This document shows positions 33,827 through 45,664 of a DNA stretch of 64,000 nucleotides, piece by piece (positions within the stretch are counted from its first letter, which is position 1; every line of letters starts with the position of its first letter). A program made the position numbers and the translations under genes. Source of the stretch: Halicephalobus mephisto (taxonomy: Eukaryota > Nematoda > Chromadorea > Rhabditida > Panagrolaimidae); NCBI GenBank assembly GCA_009193035.1, contig SWDT01000016.1:372001-436000 (forward strand). The letters are read 5' to 3'. Under the pieces are notes generated by a model. That model was given only the letters and a program-made list of their open reading frames with translations. It did not search any database and had not been told where the DNA came from.

Positions 33827-34454
33827 CCAGTGTACATACTCTAGAGTATTTATGGACCGATTTTTGCTAGTGTAATGCTTTTGAAGACGATTTGTGATAA
33901 ATCCACGAATTACGGATTTATCACAAACTGATTTTAAAATTAGGGTTGTGGAAGATCGAAAATAGAAGAGTTTTTTGTACTGTTAAATAACTCGACATTA
34001 TTTGAAATAACAGCAGCGTGGAAGTTCTGGTTTCTGAGAAAACGGGAAATCTGATGATGGACTTTGGAGATTTGTCCTATCTGTCGTCAAAAGGGAATAA
34101 AGGATGAGGTTTGAGGATTCTTAATAGAGATATAGACTAAATTGATCATTCACTTTGATTTCGATGTGTACGATGAGATGGATTGCTTCTGGAACTGTTT
34201 TCGATATAATAGTATAAAATTGTTAATGACTTTTGAAAGTATAGTAACTTCGAATTCTATTCTGACAAGTCAATTTCATCATTTTTCATCTTACATTAAT
34301 CATCAAAATTTCCTTTAACCATTTCCCTTCAACATCTTGTTCGAAACAAAATGACTGAAAAATCACAATCAAATCAGCAAAGATTTCTCAAGAAACAATC
34401 TCAATTCTCTATTATTAAACTTTCATTCAAACTCAACAACGGGAAAATCCTAAA
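33827..34454. other. Convergent intergenic region, 628 bp
   Basis: It lies between the clpX stop and the stop of the minus-strand gene. It contains the perfect hairpin at 33891-33927. No gene is seen. Confidence 0.55.
33891..33927. repeat. Perfect 14-bp hairpin downstream of clpX
   Basis: TTTGTGATAAATCC at 33891-33904 pairs perfectly with GGATTTATCACAAA at 33914-33927 across a 9-nt loop. It sits about 65 bp after the clpX stop, so it would probably be in the 3' UTR or just past the cleavage site. Confidence 0.7.
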
Positions 34455-36477
34455 TCAATCATCATGAAAATCTTTCAACATATCCATAACAGACTTGGAT
34501 GTTGGATGGTTGTATTCAATTGGAGGACTCCTTGGTTTATTCTTCTCGAGTGGATTAATCACTTGGATATCATTGTCTTCCTTTCGCTTTTTTCTAGGAA
34601 CAGGTGTAGAAGTTACCGAGGACGACTTCATTGGGGAAGGGTCCACTTCTCTTTTGACTGATTGACTGGATCCTATTAACGGTAAACTGCTCCCCATATC
34701 GATCGTTTTGACATATTTTGGAGATGATGGTTTTTCTTCAATAATAACACAATCGTCATCAGAAACCTCTTCAACAACAGGAGCATCAGATTCAGGGGGA
34801 GCGTTTTCTACAACATTTACTGTAGAGGAACTTGAAGACAAATTATCGCTACTATTACCCTTTTGAATTGTTTGCTCTTCAGGAACAATCACAGGTGCAC
34901 TCTGAGGCTCAATAGATGAGTTCACTTGAGGTTGTTCTTCGATTTCAACTGCAGTTGGTTTAAGATTTATCTGAGGTTGTTCTTCAACTTCCATAGGTTT
35001 ATCTTCTTGCTCTGCTGTATTTGTCAATTCACTAACAAGGAAGTGATTGTATTCCGGAGTCTGCGATGTATAAGAAAGAAAGCGACTACTTCTTTGAGCT
35101 TCGCACAATGCACGACCAACAATAACAAAAGGAGTCAATTCTTTGTTACTGTGAATGGACTTCCATGAGTATATAGTTCTCGCAACCTAAAAATTTCAAA
35201 ATCATCGGAACAACCGGAACACTCAGTTACAAACCTGACATGGAGATGGCATCTTCTCATTACTTACTGACAACAAAGCATTAAGTAATTTCAAATCAAT
35301 AACTTCAGGTGTGAAAGTCAGAACTCGATTACATACGTACTTCTGGATTTTCAACAACGGTTCGATTGGAAGAGATGCTGGATTATTCTCAATCAATGCA
35401 ACAATCAATTCCGCATGAAGTTGGAAATCTGAAGATTCCTTCTGACAAGTTGAAGCAATCTTCTTCGCCATTTCTTCTGCATTTGTTCGACCAATCAGAA
35501 GTAACTCATTTGCGTTATTGTTAGATCCAGGCATCTTCAAACCATCGACAAAATTAGTCAAGACATTCGGGAAGAAACGGACAATATCAATTTGCGATCC
35601 AACGGCATGATTCAACTCCAGAAGGAACTTGTAGAGGACATTCGGAACAATATCAAAATTGTTAATCATCTCAAACGCTGCATTGGAAGCTCGAGCAAAG
35701 TATCCTTGAGAAACAACAGCAACTTGAACAAGGACATTTAGGGCACGAGCATGAACAACTTTATCCGGATTCTGCAAACATGTAGCCACCATTTTCAAAA
35801 GAATATCTAGTTGAATTTTCTGTCCTAAAATATTCTTTAGAAAAAAACACAAAACAAATCAAACCTCTGTCGGAATGTCTTATCATGCACCCTAAAAGAT
35901 CCAAAAAGAAGGACATTAATTCAGAATTGAGTTTTCTTCCAAACTGTTGAATAATTGGCAATTGTAGTATACTTTGTTTCTTATATGGAGGTCTCTTTTT
36001 TAATTCTTCAATTGTATTAATCACTAGGTTCATTGAAGAATTAAAATGTGCAGAAAACAAATTAAAGGCCGGTTCAGCAGAAAACCCAGTATCTGCCTCA
36101 ACATAGATCTTCCTAAAAGTGAAGTCCAGAGAGCTAAAAGCAATCGTCTTGAAAGTCTCTTGGTTATAGCTGAACATCTTTGGCTGCTTTTTGAGGAGGT
36201 TCCAAGCAAAGAAAGTGACCCCCATGTGGTGTTCTATCTTACTTGCTTCAACAAGTTTTCTCTGGATCTGGCTTTGAAGAGACTGGAACATTTGAGGAGT
36301 TAACCTGAAATGGAATCGTAATTAACGGATCCAAATGCAAAGAAACCTGTCGATAAAAGCAGCAAGGTAGGCAAACGATGGACCCGTGGAATCAGCCGCG
36401 AGTTCTTCGTAAAATTCGGTGTACCTTTGAGCCAGGACATCAGCTGGAGCTGAGATAGCCCCAATCGCGGACTTCAT
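34455..36477 (-). CDS. Unrecognised helical protein with acidic/serine-rich C-terminus (630 aa)
   Basis: Minus-strand exons 36477-36347, 36304-35865, 35824-35235 and 35186-34455 encode 630 residues. The first ~400 residues are leucine-rich amphipathic helices without a signal peptide or membrane segment, compatible with a HEAT/ARM-like solenoid (LLKMVATCLQNPDKVVHARA, LKLLNALLSV). The last ~200 are disordered: Glu/Pro/Gln-rich repeats (MEVEEQPQINLK, AVEIEEQPQVN), an acidic EEVSDDDCVIIEE stretch, and a basic PRKKRK that could be a nuclear signal. SDDDCVIIEE resembles SUMO-interacting motifs. I cannot name the family. A solenoid plus acidic tail recalls PELP1/Rix1, but this is speculation. The ATG immediately follows TTTAG, and the NDUFB7 gene ends 153 bp upstream on the same strand, so it may be the second gene of an operon. 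Confidence 0.75.
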
Positions 36478-36630
36478 CTAAAGTCAAGTAAAATACAAAG
36501 AGAATTAAAGTAAAAAGTATATCCAGTGCATCAGACACCTTTTAAATAATCAAACTGTAACCCAAATCAGTTTACAATCTAAATCATAATAATCCAGCTA
36601 CTCCGGAGAGTATCGCTAAATTTTATACAC

Positions 36631-37069
36631 CTAAGAAGCACCATAGACCTGACCGGCAGCTTCCTTCCGTTTCTTTCTCAACAGCAACCGTTTCTCGCGC
36701 TCATACTCCTTCATCCGCATAATGTAGTCGTCGTATTCACACTTATCCCAGGCATGGCGTTCTTCATGACACATGTGTCCAGCAACAGGAGTATAATTCG
36801 TCTGAAAATGCGCAATTCACACAAAAATATAGTTTTGGAAAATGGAGTACCTGGCACTTGATCAACGGAATCAGCAAATGAGCGCAGTAGTCACGTTGGC
36901 CGATGGTAAGTCCGTATTGATCCATTTCCTCCCATGTGGCCTTCATCTCTCTCGGCTTACGACCATGGGGGAAGCCTGCAACAGGGTCAAAAGTTGCCGG
37001 ACGGTCAAAACGTGGGGCAATCTCGGGGGACGTATAATCCTCCACAGAAGTCGACAATTTTTGACCCAT
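36631..37069 (-). CDS. Complex I accessory subunit NDUFB7 (B18)
   Basis: Two exons on the minus strand (37069-36851, 36801-36631) encode 129 residues, the usual family length. The twin CX9C pattern of the CHCH fold is explicit: [11 protein letters not shown] before the intron and [11 protein letters not shown] after it, followed by a basic helical tail ([17 protein letters not shown]). The N-terminal MGQK could be myristoylated, as reported for B18. The protein is a structural subunit of mitochondrial NADH dehydrogenase on the intermembrane-space side. The ATG lies 18 bp after a TTTTAG 3' splice site. It is divergent from mans-1 (406 bp between starts). The next gene on the same strand begins 153 bp downstream. 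Confidence 0.92.
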
Positions 37070-37475
37070 TGTGGAGATTGGGTGGTCTAAAATATCTCGA
37101 TTAACTACCTCAACACAATCCTCGTGTAAAAACAGAAAGAAATAAATATTCATATAAAAACATCCGAATAATAAATCCACCAAGAACTTTCGCATTAAGT
37201 CGAGAAAAGATTCCTGTCAGGACCATTTTCCGCTGTTGTTCAGCATTTTACGCCAGACTTTCTAAAGCGTAGAGATGTCTTTTGTCATGTTTCCTGCCGT
37301 CGTCAAGAAGTTTGTCTGGTCCCGCAATGGGTAGCTGAGGATTTATGGTCTTTGGGTCCTTGTTGATGAAAAACTGACTTTAGCATTTTGATGAGATTTA
37401 AAGATTTTCGTTTTCCGCATTTTCACTCGTAAAATTCCATTTCTCGTGCTAGACTTTGAATTTTCAGATCCAGTA
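37070..37475. other. Divergent promoter region, NDUFB7 / mans-1
   Basis: 406 bp with no gene. An ATTCATATAAAAA motif near 37150 lies in the presumed NDUFB7 outron. ATTTTCAG ending at 37467 is the likely trans-splice acceptor for mans-1. Confidence 0.5.
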
Positions 37476-39548
<2,073 letters not shown>

Positions 39549-39730
39549 TGACAACGAATTTTTCATTTACAATGTTCCACATTGGAATTTTTTATGAGAA
39601 AAATCCGGGTTGAATTTTGACATAATAAAAGTATTTAGACAAAGATATGTGATAACTTAAAAATCTGTAAATACTTATTTTCGACAATATTAATTTGATA
39701 ATTTAGTATTACACGAATTACTCTGGTTCC

Positions 39731-41247
39731 TCAGGCTTTTGTTTCTGGCTGAAATTTCTCCCATTGCTCGAGCACTTGACGTTCACTTTCGATGAGAGAA
39801 TCAAAGTAGCGAAGAAGAGCGTCACGAATGTCTTCTCTTCGTTGGCTACAAGATCTGGCAAATTCAGTTCTGATGACTTTGCTCATGGCTTGGAAATCCT
39901 TCTCCATTTGATCTACCTTGGTTTCGCATTCAGCAAGTTCGTCCTTGTATTGGTTTGCACGATCAGTTTTGCCAGCGAGTTCGTGACGAGTTTTGGCTTC
40001 GCGCTTCTTCCCCAGGAGTTGAACTTGGTTCTGCCAGTTTTGCCAGGTTTTCACACGTTCGTAAAACACTTCCTTTAGGGCATTGGTTAAAGCCATATGT
40101 TCCTGAAAGTGGAAAAGTCGAGACTGTCTAGACACAAGAGGAGGCTTACCTGAACGCTTTCGAGCAAGATGGCGGAGTCCTGTTCGTACATGTGTTTCTC
40201 AATCATGGCCAAGTTTTCGTGGGTTTCAGCCAACTTGGACAGAATTCGAGCAAGAGAAGTATTTTCCTCACATGAAGCCAGCATTGCCAAGCCTTTTGAC
40301 AGTTGCTCGTCGGCAGAAGTAAGGTCACGTCTATTGTTAACTAGAGAATCAATGGAGTTCATCAACCTAGTCCACAACTCATCTAGTTCATCAACTTGAC
40401 TGTGGACTTGCTCGAACCAACGATCATTCTCGTCCATCGGGAAAGCGATCTTGGAAAACACATCTCCGAAGGATTTTAGCATTTTCTTGACGCTCGACCC
40501 GCTAAGAGCAGAAGTAAATGCCGCTTTGGGAAGTTCTCCTTCCATCGTCACGAAATCACGGAAATCACAATCAGTCACAAGTCGAGGATGACGGGAGACT
40601 CTTCTAAGGAATCTCTGGAGGTCACGAGCTCTTTTGTCCACCACTTCGTTCCCAGTGTGCTCTTCGGAATTGCTGTTCAACTTCGTCTTGGTCAACGCAC
40701 TGATGCTTTTCTCCGGAGCAGGAGGAACGAGGATTCCTAAATGCTGGTATTTTTCGAGAAGTTTCTCGCGGAGACCTAGGAAATCGCTGAACCGTCTCCA
40801 GACTTCGTACATGGGTTTAGAATACCCAGGCACATTTGTTACCTAAAATGTTAGGGGATTTAAATTTAAAAATAAAATAAACAAACATGAGTGGCAATTT
40901 TATAGACTAAGTAGGCGTTGATCCCTTCTCCTCTTTTTTCGTAGCTAAGTAAGTTAATAATAATGCGGGCATCACTCGGCAATCCCTCGTCAGCCTGATC
41001 CTGTCCTGATTCAGCGGCTTCGTCATCGTCGGGAGCAGAAGGGTTTTCTGGGGGTTTGGAAATGACTAACTTGCTCTGAAAATCATACACAATAGATTTA
41101 GTTAACGAAAATTTAAAAATGAAAATAAACAACAAGGGACAGTTAATCCCAGTGTTCATCTAATGAAACGTATAAAATCATCAAAATTACCTCCTGAGGC
41201 TGTCCTTCATCATCACTCACAGGTAAGAGGTCCTCGCCGTTGATCAT
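39731..41247 (-). CDS. snx-1: Sorting nexin SNX1/2 type (PX-BAR, retromer-associated)
   Basis: Minus-strand exons 41247-41191, 41075-40887, 40842-40150 and 40102-39731 encode 436 residues. After an acidic N-terminus comes a PX domain (about 45-160): YKIATHVTNVPGYSKPMYEV leading to WRRFSDFLGLREKL and LVPPAPEKS, the PI3P-binding core. The BAR domain (about 200-436) is long amphipathic helix: WFEQVHSQVDELDELW, LAETHENLAMIEKH, VKTWQNWQNQVQLLGKKREA. SNX-1 tubulates endosomes for retromer-dependent recycling. TTTCCAG directly precedes the ATG. It converges with mans-1 (182 bp between stops) and is divergent from ppk-1. Confidence 0.93.
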
Positions 41248-41885
41248 CTGGAAACCAAGTCAATACGAGTGAATTTTTATATAAAACAATCCAAAACCGC
41301 GGAATGTTTATCAAACTACACGAAATCAATGATTCATTTGTTTTGAATTTCGCAGGTTGCGAATCAGCTGGGGAAGTTTGAGTTTTGGCGTCGTCCGAAA
41401 AAGCAAAAAGAATACGTAACTTGCATTTAAACAAAAAACGATTTGAATGCCATTGTGTCTTCCTAAAAGAGAAGAATGCCGGCGGCGAAAATGGCAACTT
41501 GGAGCCCGCAGGCGTGCAGCCAGTTTTTCCTTTTCGGTCGCGTCTCCGAAAGACAAGCACCGCCTTCTGGTTCTTCTGCAGTATCGACAAAGTTTGTATT
41601 CTATTCGATAATCGTGGAATTTATGGATTGTGTCGATAAGATAATTAAATTGCGCATGTTGCGGGACGGGAATTTTAGGTTCAATCAATCTTGTTTCTCA
41701 CCAGTTTTGATCGCTTTTTGGAAAAAAGACACTTTTCGTCCTAAGAACAGTTTTGTTCTCTTTTCCGTCGCTGACGATGTCGTCGTGTTTTTATTGTTTC
41801 CCGATCATCGTATAGTTGAATACCGAATTGCATTTGATTTTTATTCGTTTTTTATATAAAATTTGTAATTCTAGGGATCTCGGCC
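41248..41885. promoter_or_regulatory. Divergent promoter region, snx-1 / ppk-1
   Basis: 638 bp between start codons. Overlapping open frames on both strands (41385-41860) have no recognisable domain and look like chance frames in a locally GC-richer stretch (41470-41580). They might be untranslated first exons. Confidence 0.45.
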
Positions 41886-43875
41886 ATGTCAGCGAACGCG
41901 GCATCCTCGCCGCCTCTTCCATTGTCAGTAGAAAAAGATCTTCAACAAGGTCAGCGTTTTGTTTGAATTTCATATAAAAATTAGTAAAATTTACAGCTGA
42001 CCTTCCTCGTGATGTACCGGAAAAATCTGTTACCTTTAACGAAGAAGTCAAGGAGAAACAAAAGCTGGGTCATCGGCGAATCGACCGACAAGGAGAAGTC
42101 AGCTACAAGAGAGTTCCTTCGAATGCCTTGATGGGTGCCATCCAGCTGGGGATCGCGAATTCCCTCGGATCCCTCGCGAACAGACCAAGAAGAGACATCT
42201 TGGTGCAAGATTTCGAGGTTATCGAGGAAGTAGCGTTTCCTTCAGTCGGATCTCAAACGACGCCATCCCACAAGTACGACGATTTCAAGTTCAAAACCTA
42301 CGCTCCAATTGCATTTCGATATTTTCGAGAACTGTTCAAGGTCGAAGCAGATGAATTCCTACGATCTCTATGTGCTAATTCACTGAAGGAATTGAGTAAC
42401 CCCGGAGCTTCCGGATCGATTTTCTATGTTTCGCAAGATGACAAATTCATAATCAAAACAGTCCAACACAAAGAAGCCGAATTTTTGCGCAAACTGCTGC
42501 CAGGATATTACTTAAATCTTCATCAGAATCCCAGAACGTTGTTGCCCAAGTTCTTTGGTTTGTTTTGCTATCAAGTAAGTTTTTTCATTTCAATGATTGA
42601 TATATGGAAGTCTTTTCAGGGTAGAGGAAAGAACATTCGACTTCTTGTGATGAACAATCTGCTTCCAAATTCGATTAAAATGCATGAGAAATTTGACCTC
42701 AAAGGTTCCACATACAAAAGATTCGCCTCCAAAGCTGAACGCGCCAAAAGCAACCCGACACTGAAGGATCTGGATTTCAATGAAGAATATACCAGTGGAA
42801 TTGTTCTAGATTCTTCTACTTACGACGTTATCATTGATATTATCCACAGAGATTGCATGGTAAGTGGGGTTTTGCAATTTTGTAGTATTTGCGTCAGTTT
42901 TGAAAGTGTAGCTTTTATTTAAAGGCTACTTCCCACCTTTTACGTCACAAGCGCGTAATTGTTTTTCAATTATAGGTTATGCAAAGCTTCAAGATTATGG
43001 ATTATAGTCTTCTTATGGGTGTGCACAATCTAGATATTGCTGAAGCTGAGAATCAAAGCGCCATTGAAGGAGATGAGATATCAATTGAAGGGAGTTCTGC
43101 AAACCCATCAATAGCGGCAACCGAGAGAGCAATAGCAAGGGCTGAAGCTTGGAAAAGTTATCAATTGGATTTTAACACAAGAGCTCCATATGAGTAAGTT
43201 GTTTTTTATCGATTTGAATTGGTTTTATGGTATTTTATTGCTTTAGAGAAGGAGGAGTGCCAGCGAAGAATTCCAAAGGAGAAAGACTACTATTGTTCCT
43301 CGGTATTATTGATATTCTGCAGAATTACAGACTTTTCAAAAAGCTTGAACATACTTGGAAAAGTGTATTGCACGATGGGGACTCAATTTCCGTACACAAT
43401 CCGGGCTTCTATTCTACTCGATTCCAGGATTATATTTCTGAAAAAGTATTTTGTAAGGGTTCTGCGGATTTGCTCCATAGTAAACAATCTCATAAGTTTA
43501 AATCTCTGGTTCATTCCTATATCGGTAAGTTTTTTAAATTACGATTCAGGGTGATTATTGCGGGATTTTAGCAATGAAACAAACACCAAATAGACAAACT
43601 AGTAGAACAAGGAGTCAGACAGAAAAAGATGACGATGGTAGAGACCAAGTTGATACTGGAATGACGAGTGGCCGAGCTGGTCCTATCAGAGTGTCTTATT
43701 ATAAAACTGATACTGAGTAAGTTGTTGAGAAAGTATTGATGGTAAATTTATTTTTAGGAAAAAGAAAAAAATTGAAAGATTATTTGCCTCAAAAGCTGAA
43801 CCAGAAGTCTTTGATGAACCAACTTCTAGTCGATCAGGAGTAGAAGTTTCTGAAGTAACGTTAACGTTGGAATGA
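41886..43875 (+). CDS. ppk-1: Type I phosphatidylinositol-4-phosphate 5-kinase
   Basis: Exons 41886-41949, 41997-42574, 42620-42859, 42976-43193, 43247-43524, 43572-43716 and 43758-43875 encode 546 residues. PIP5K hallmarks appear in order: [19 protein letters not shown]-like [33 protein letters not shown] with [14 protein letters not shown] (ATP-binding Lys), [20 protein letters not shown], the DLKGSTYKR substrate loop (about 238), MDYSLLMG and [11 protein letters not shown]. The sequence is type I rather than type II. A Ser/Thr-rich acidic tail ends the protein. The enzyme makes PI(4,5)P2 at the plasma membrane. Introns 1 and 2 carry CATATAAAA and GATATATGG motifs. GTAATTCTAG lies 12 bp before the ATG. 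Confidence 0.94.
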
Positions 43876-44726
43876 TGGATAGCAATAATGAGATTACCAT
43901 ACTATTCCCGGTCCCAAATTTATGATGATAGCAATTTTAGTTGTACGATATTTTTTATTTACTCTAGTTGTCTGCAAAACTGAAAATTGTGGTTTTCAAG
44001 GCCAGTCCGACTCTTATTGCCACTTTGACCTAATATTCCAAAATTATTTTGCTTTAAAATTGAGCGATGATCGCTCGGGATTCTGCCGGTGGCCAAGCGT
44101 TTGTTGTCTGATTTCACTTGTCGAAAACGTTGTAGATATTGAGTAATAAAGAGTTCACGAGGAAAACCTGGGAGACAAAGGTTGAAAAACCCGGTATTTT
44201 TAAATTTGATTGGTTTTGGAGGTGTGTAAGATGTCTGAAATCCAGAATGTCGGAGTTACGGAGTTTTATTGAAATAAGATGGATTTTTTGCGAGGTGTTT
44301 TAGAACGGGATTTTAAATTTAATAGAATTTTTTAGAAGCCATGTTTTTAGAAAGTAGTTCTTATTGATCTTTAGAAGTTTGAAATTATAGCAATAGTTTT
44401 AAAAGTCTAGATTTTGGAGGATTTGATCAGTTTTTGAATTTCGGTTGGGAGAAAATTACAAGTTTTTATGTTTGGGAAATTAAAAGTTAAATTTCCTACT
44501 GTGGTGATGGTGAATTTCGAAATTACTTAATTGTGGAATTGAGAAAGTCCTAGATTTGGGAATTTTCGGTAATTTTGTTATCTGACTCTGGAAGCTAATT
44601 AAGTCGTTAAATCTGAACCCCAATAGTAACCTACAGTGATTTCAAGATTCTGGTTGAAAGGATTTCTAGATATCTCCCAGGGGTGCAAGTATCTTTGACG
44701 TAATTTATTTTTATGATTTCTTTTAG
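43876..44726. other. Intergenic, 851 bp, no gene seen
   Basis: AT-rich, with diverged repeats of GATTTTGGAGGATTT-like sequence around 44330-44560 but no clear array. TTTTAG ends directly before the next ATG. Confidence 0.5.
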
Positions 44727-45329
44727 ATGTCGACTGAGTTTCCTCCAGATCTCGTTCAAAATGTACGGGTAATGAACATCAAACCGAACTCCAAAATCAA
44801 GAACATTATCCCCTTTGCTAAACAAGAACTCTCTAAGCCTGAAGTCTCGAAACTGCTGTTCGAGGGTGAAGGAGAAGCCACCTATACCGTCGTCACTCAC
44901 GTGGAAGCTTTGAAAAGAGACCTCTTGCCGACGTCGATATATCAATGGACTAGAATGGAAAAGAAGGAAGACAAACAAAACCCAGAGAACTGGGTCCCTT
45001 ATATCCAAGTCCTACTGTCGAAAGAACCATTCCCAGTGGCTTCTGATAGCCAACAGTGTTCCACTGATGAGGATTCTGGGAGCTGGTTAGCAGATGTTCC
45101 GAAAATGGTCCCGAAAATTCCTGTCGAGAGAATCGGAGTCAAAGCCGATGAAAAGAAAGTCTTGAATAAGAAATCCAAGAAGGAATTTGCAAATGTTCTT
45201 TTGCCAGTGAAGGAGACCGGAGGTCAGACACAATTGAAGAGGATAAAGTTAGATGTTGAAGAAAATCCTTTCATGAGACCGAAAAAGAATCCCAAGGCTA
45301 AGAAGGTTGAAGATGACGAAAGTGATTAA
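44727..45329 (+). CDS. Alba-domain protein, RPP25/RPP25L-like (RNase P/MRP subunit)
   Basis: One exon, 200 residues. The Alba fold is clear in the first ~85 residues: MNIKPNSKIKNIIPFAKQEL, the strand LLFEGEGEATYTVVTHVEALKRDL, and a later YQWTRME. PYIQVLLSKEPF follows, matching the last strand of RPP25. The C-terminal half is charged and ends in basic and acidic runs (KKNPKAKK, EDDESD). In animals RPP25 pairs with RPP20 to bind the P3 domain of RNase P and RNase MRP RNA. The ATG directly follows TTTTAG, as for a trans-spliced or operon gene. The upstream same-strand gene (ppk-1) is 851 bp away, long for an operon. Confidence 0.85.
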   Translation: MSTEFPPDLVQNVRVMNIKPNSKIKNIIPFAKQELSKPEVSKLLFEGEGEATYTVVTHVEALKRDLLPTSIYQWTRMEKKEDKQNPENWVPYIQVLLSKEPFPVASDSQQCSTDEDSGSWLADVPKMVPKIPVERIGVKADEKKVLNKKSKKEFANVLLPVKETGGQTQLKRIKLDVEENPFMRPKKNPKAKKVEDDESD

Positions 45330-45664
45330 TTTGTTGAGTTTGTTCGTTTTAAAATTTTTTTACAACATTTATGCGGGAATAATTGTGTTGTGGAAGTTGT
45401 TAAAAAAGGTGTTGTATTTTTGTGTACTTAGAAGACAAAGGAAACCCTCTTTACTGATCGTGGTTCAGTGGACTAGAGCGTTTCCGTGTCACGTGTATAG
45501 TCCTGGGTTCGATCTTCCCTGGCTGTGAAGAGAAGCAAAATCTTATCAAGGTGATGAATAACTTATAGTAGTTTGCAAGCCCGAGCCTTCCCCACTTTTT
45601 TGCCACAGTATCTCAGTTTTATTGAATGCTGTCCAAATAACTGAAATTGTTCTCCAAAATGAAG
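45330..45664. other. Convergent intergenic region with a tRNA-like sequence
   Basis: 335 bp between the RPP25-like and TRAF stops. It includes the tRNA-like stretch at about 45458-45530. No protein gene is seen. Confidence 0.5.
45458..45530 (+). pseudogene. tRNA-like sequence (probable tRNA pseudogene or tRNA-derived repeat)
   Basis: TGGTTCAGTGG (45460-45470) matches the A box of tRNA genes and GGGTTCGATCTT (near 45505) matches the B box. The D stem GTTC/GAGC can pair. The anticodon and T stems pair poorly, and I cannot form a 7-bp acceptor stem, so it is not called as a functional tRNA. It may keep internal promoter activity. Confidence 0.4.

Noticed and set aside
41385..41860. Overlapping open frames between snx-1 and ppk-1
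   Set aside because: They overlap on both strands, lack recognisable domains, and lie in the promoter interval.
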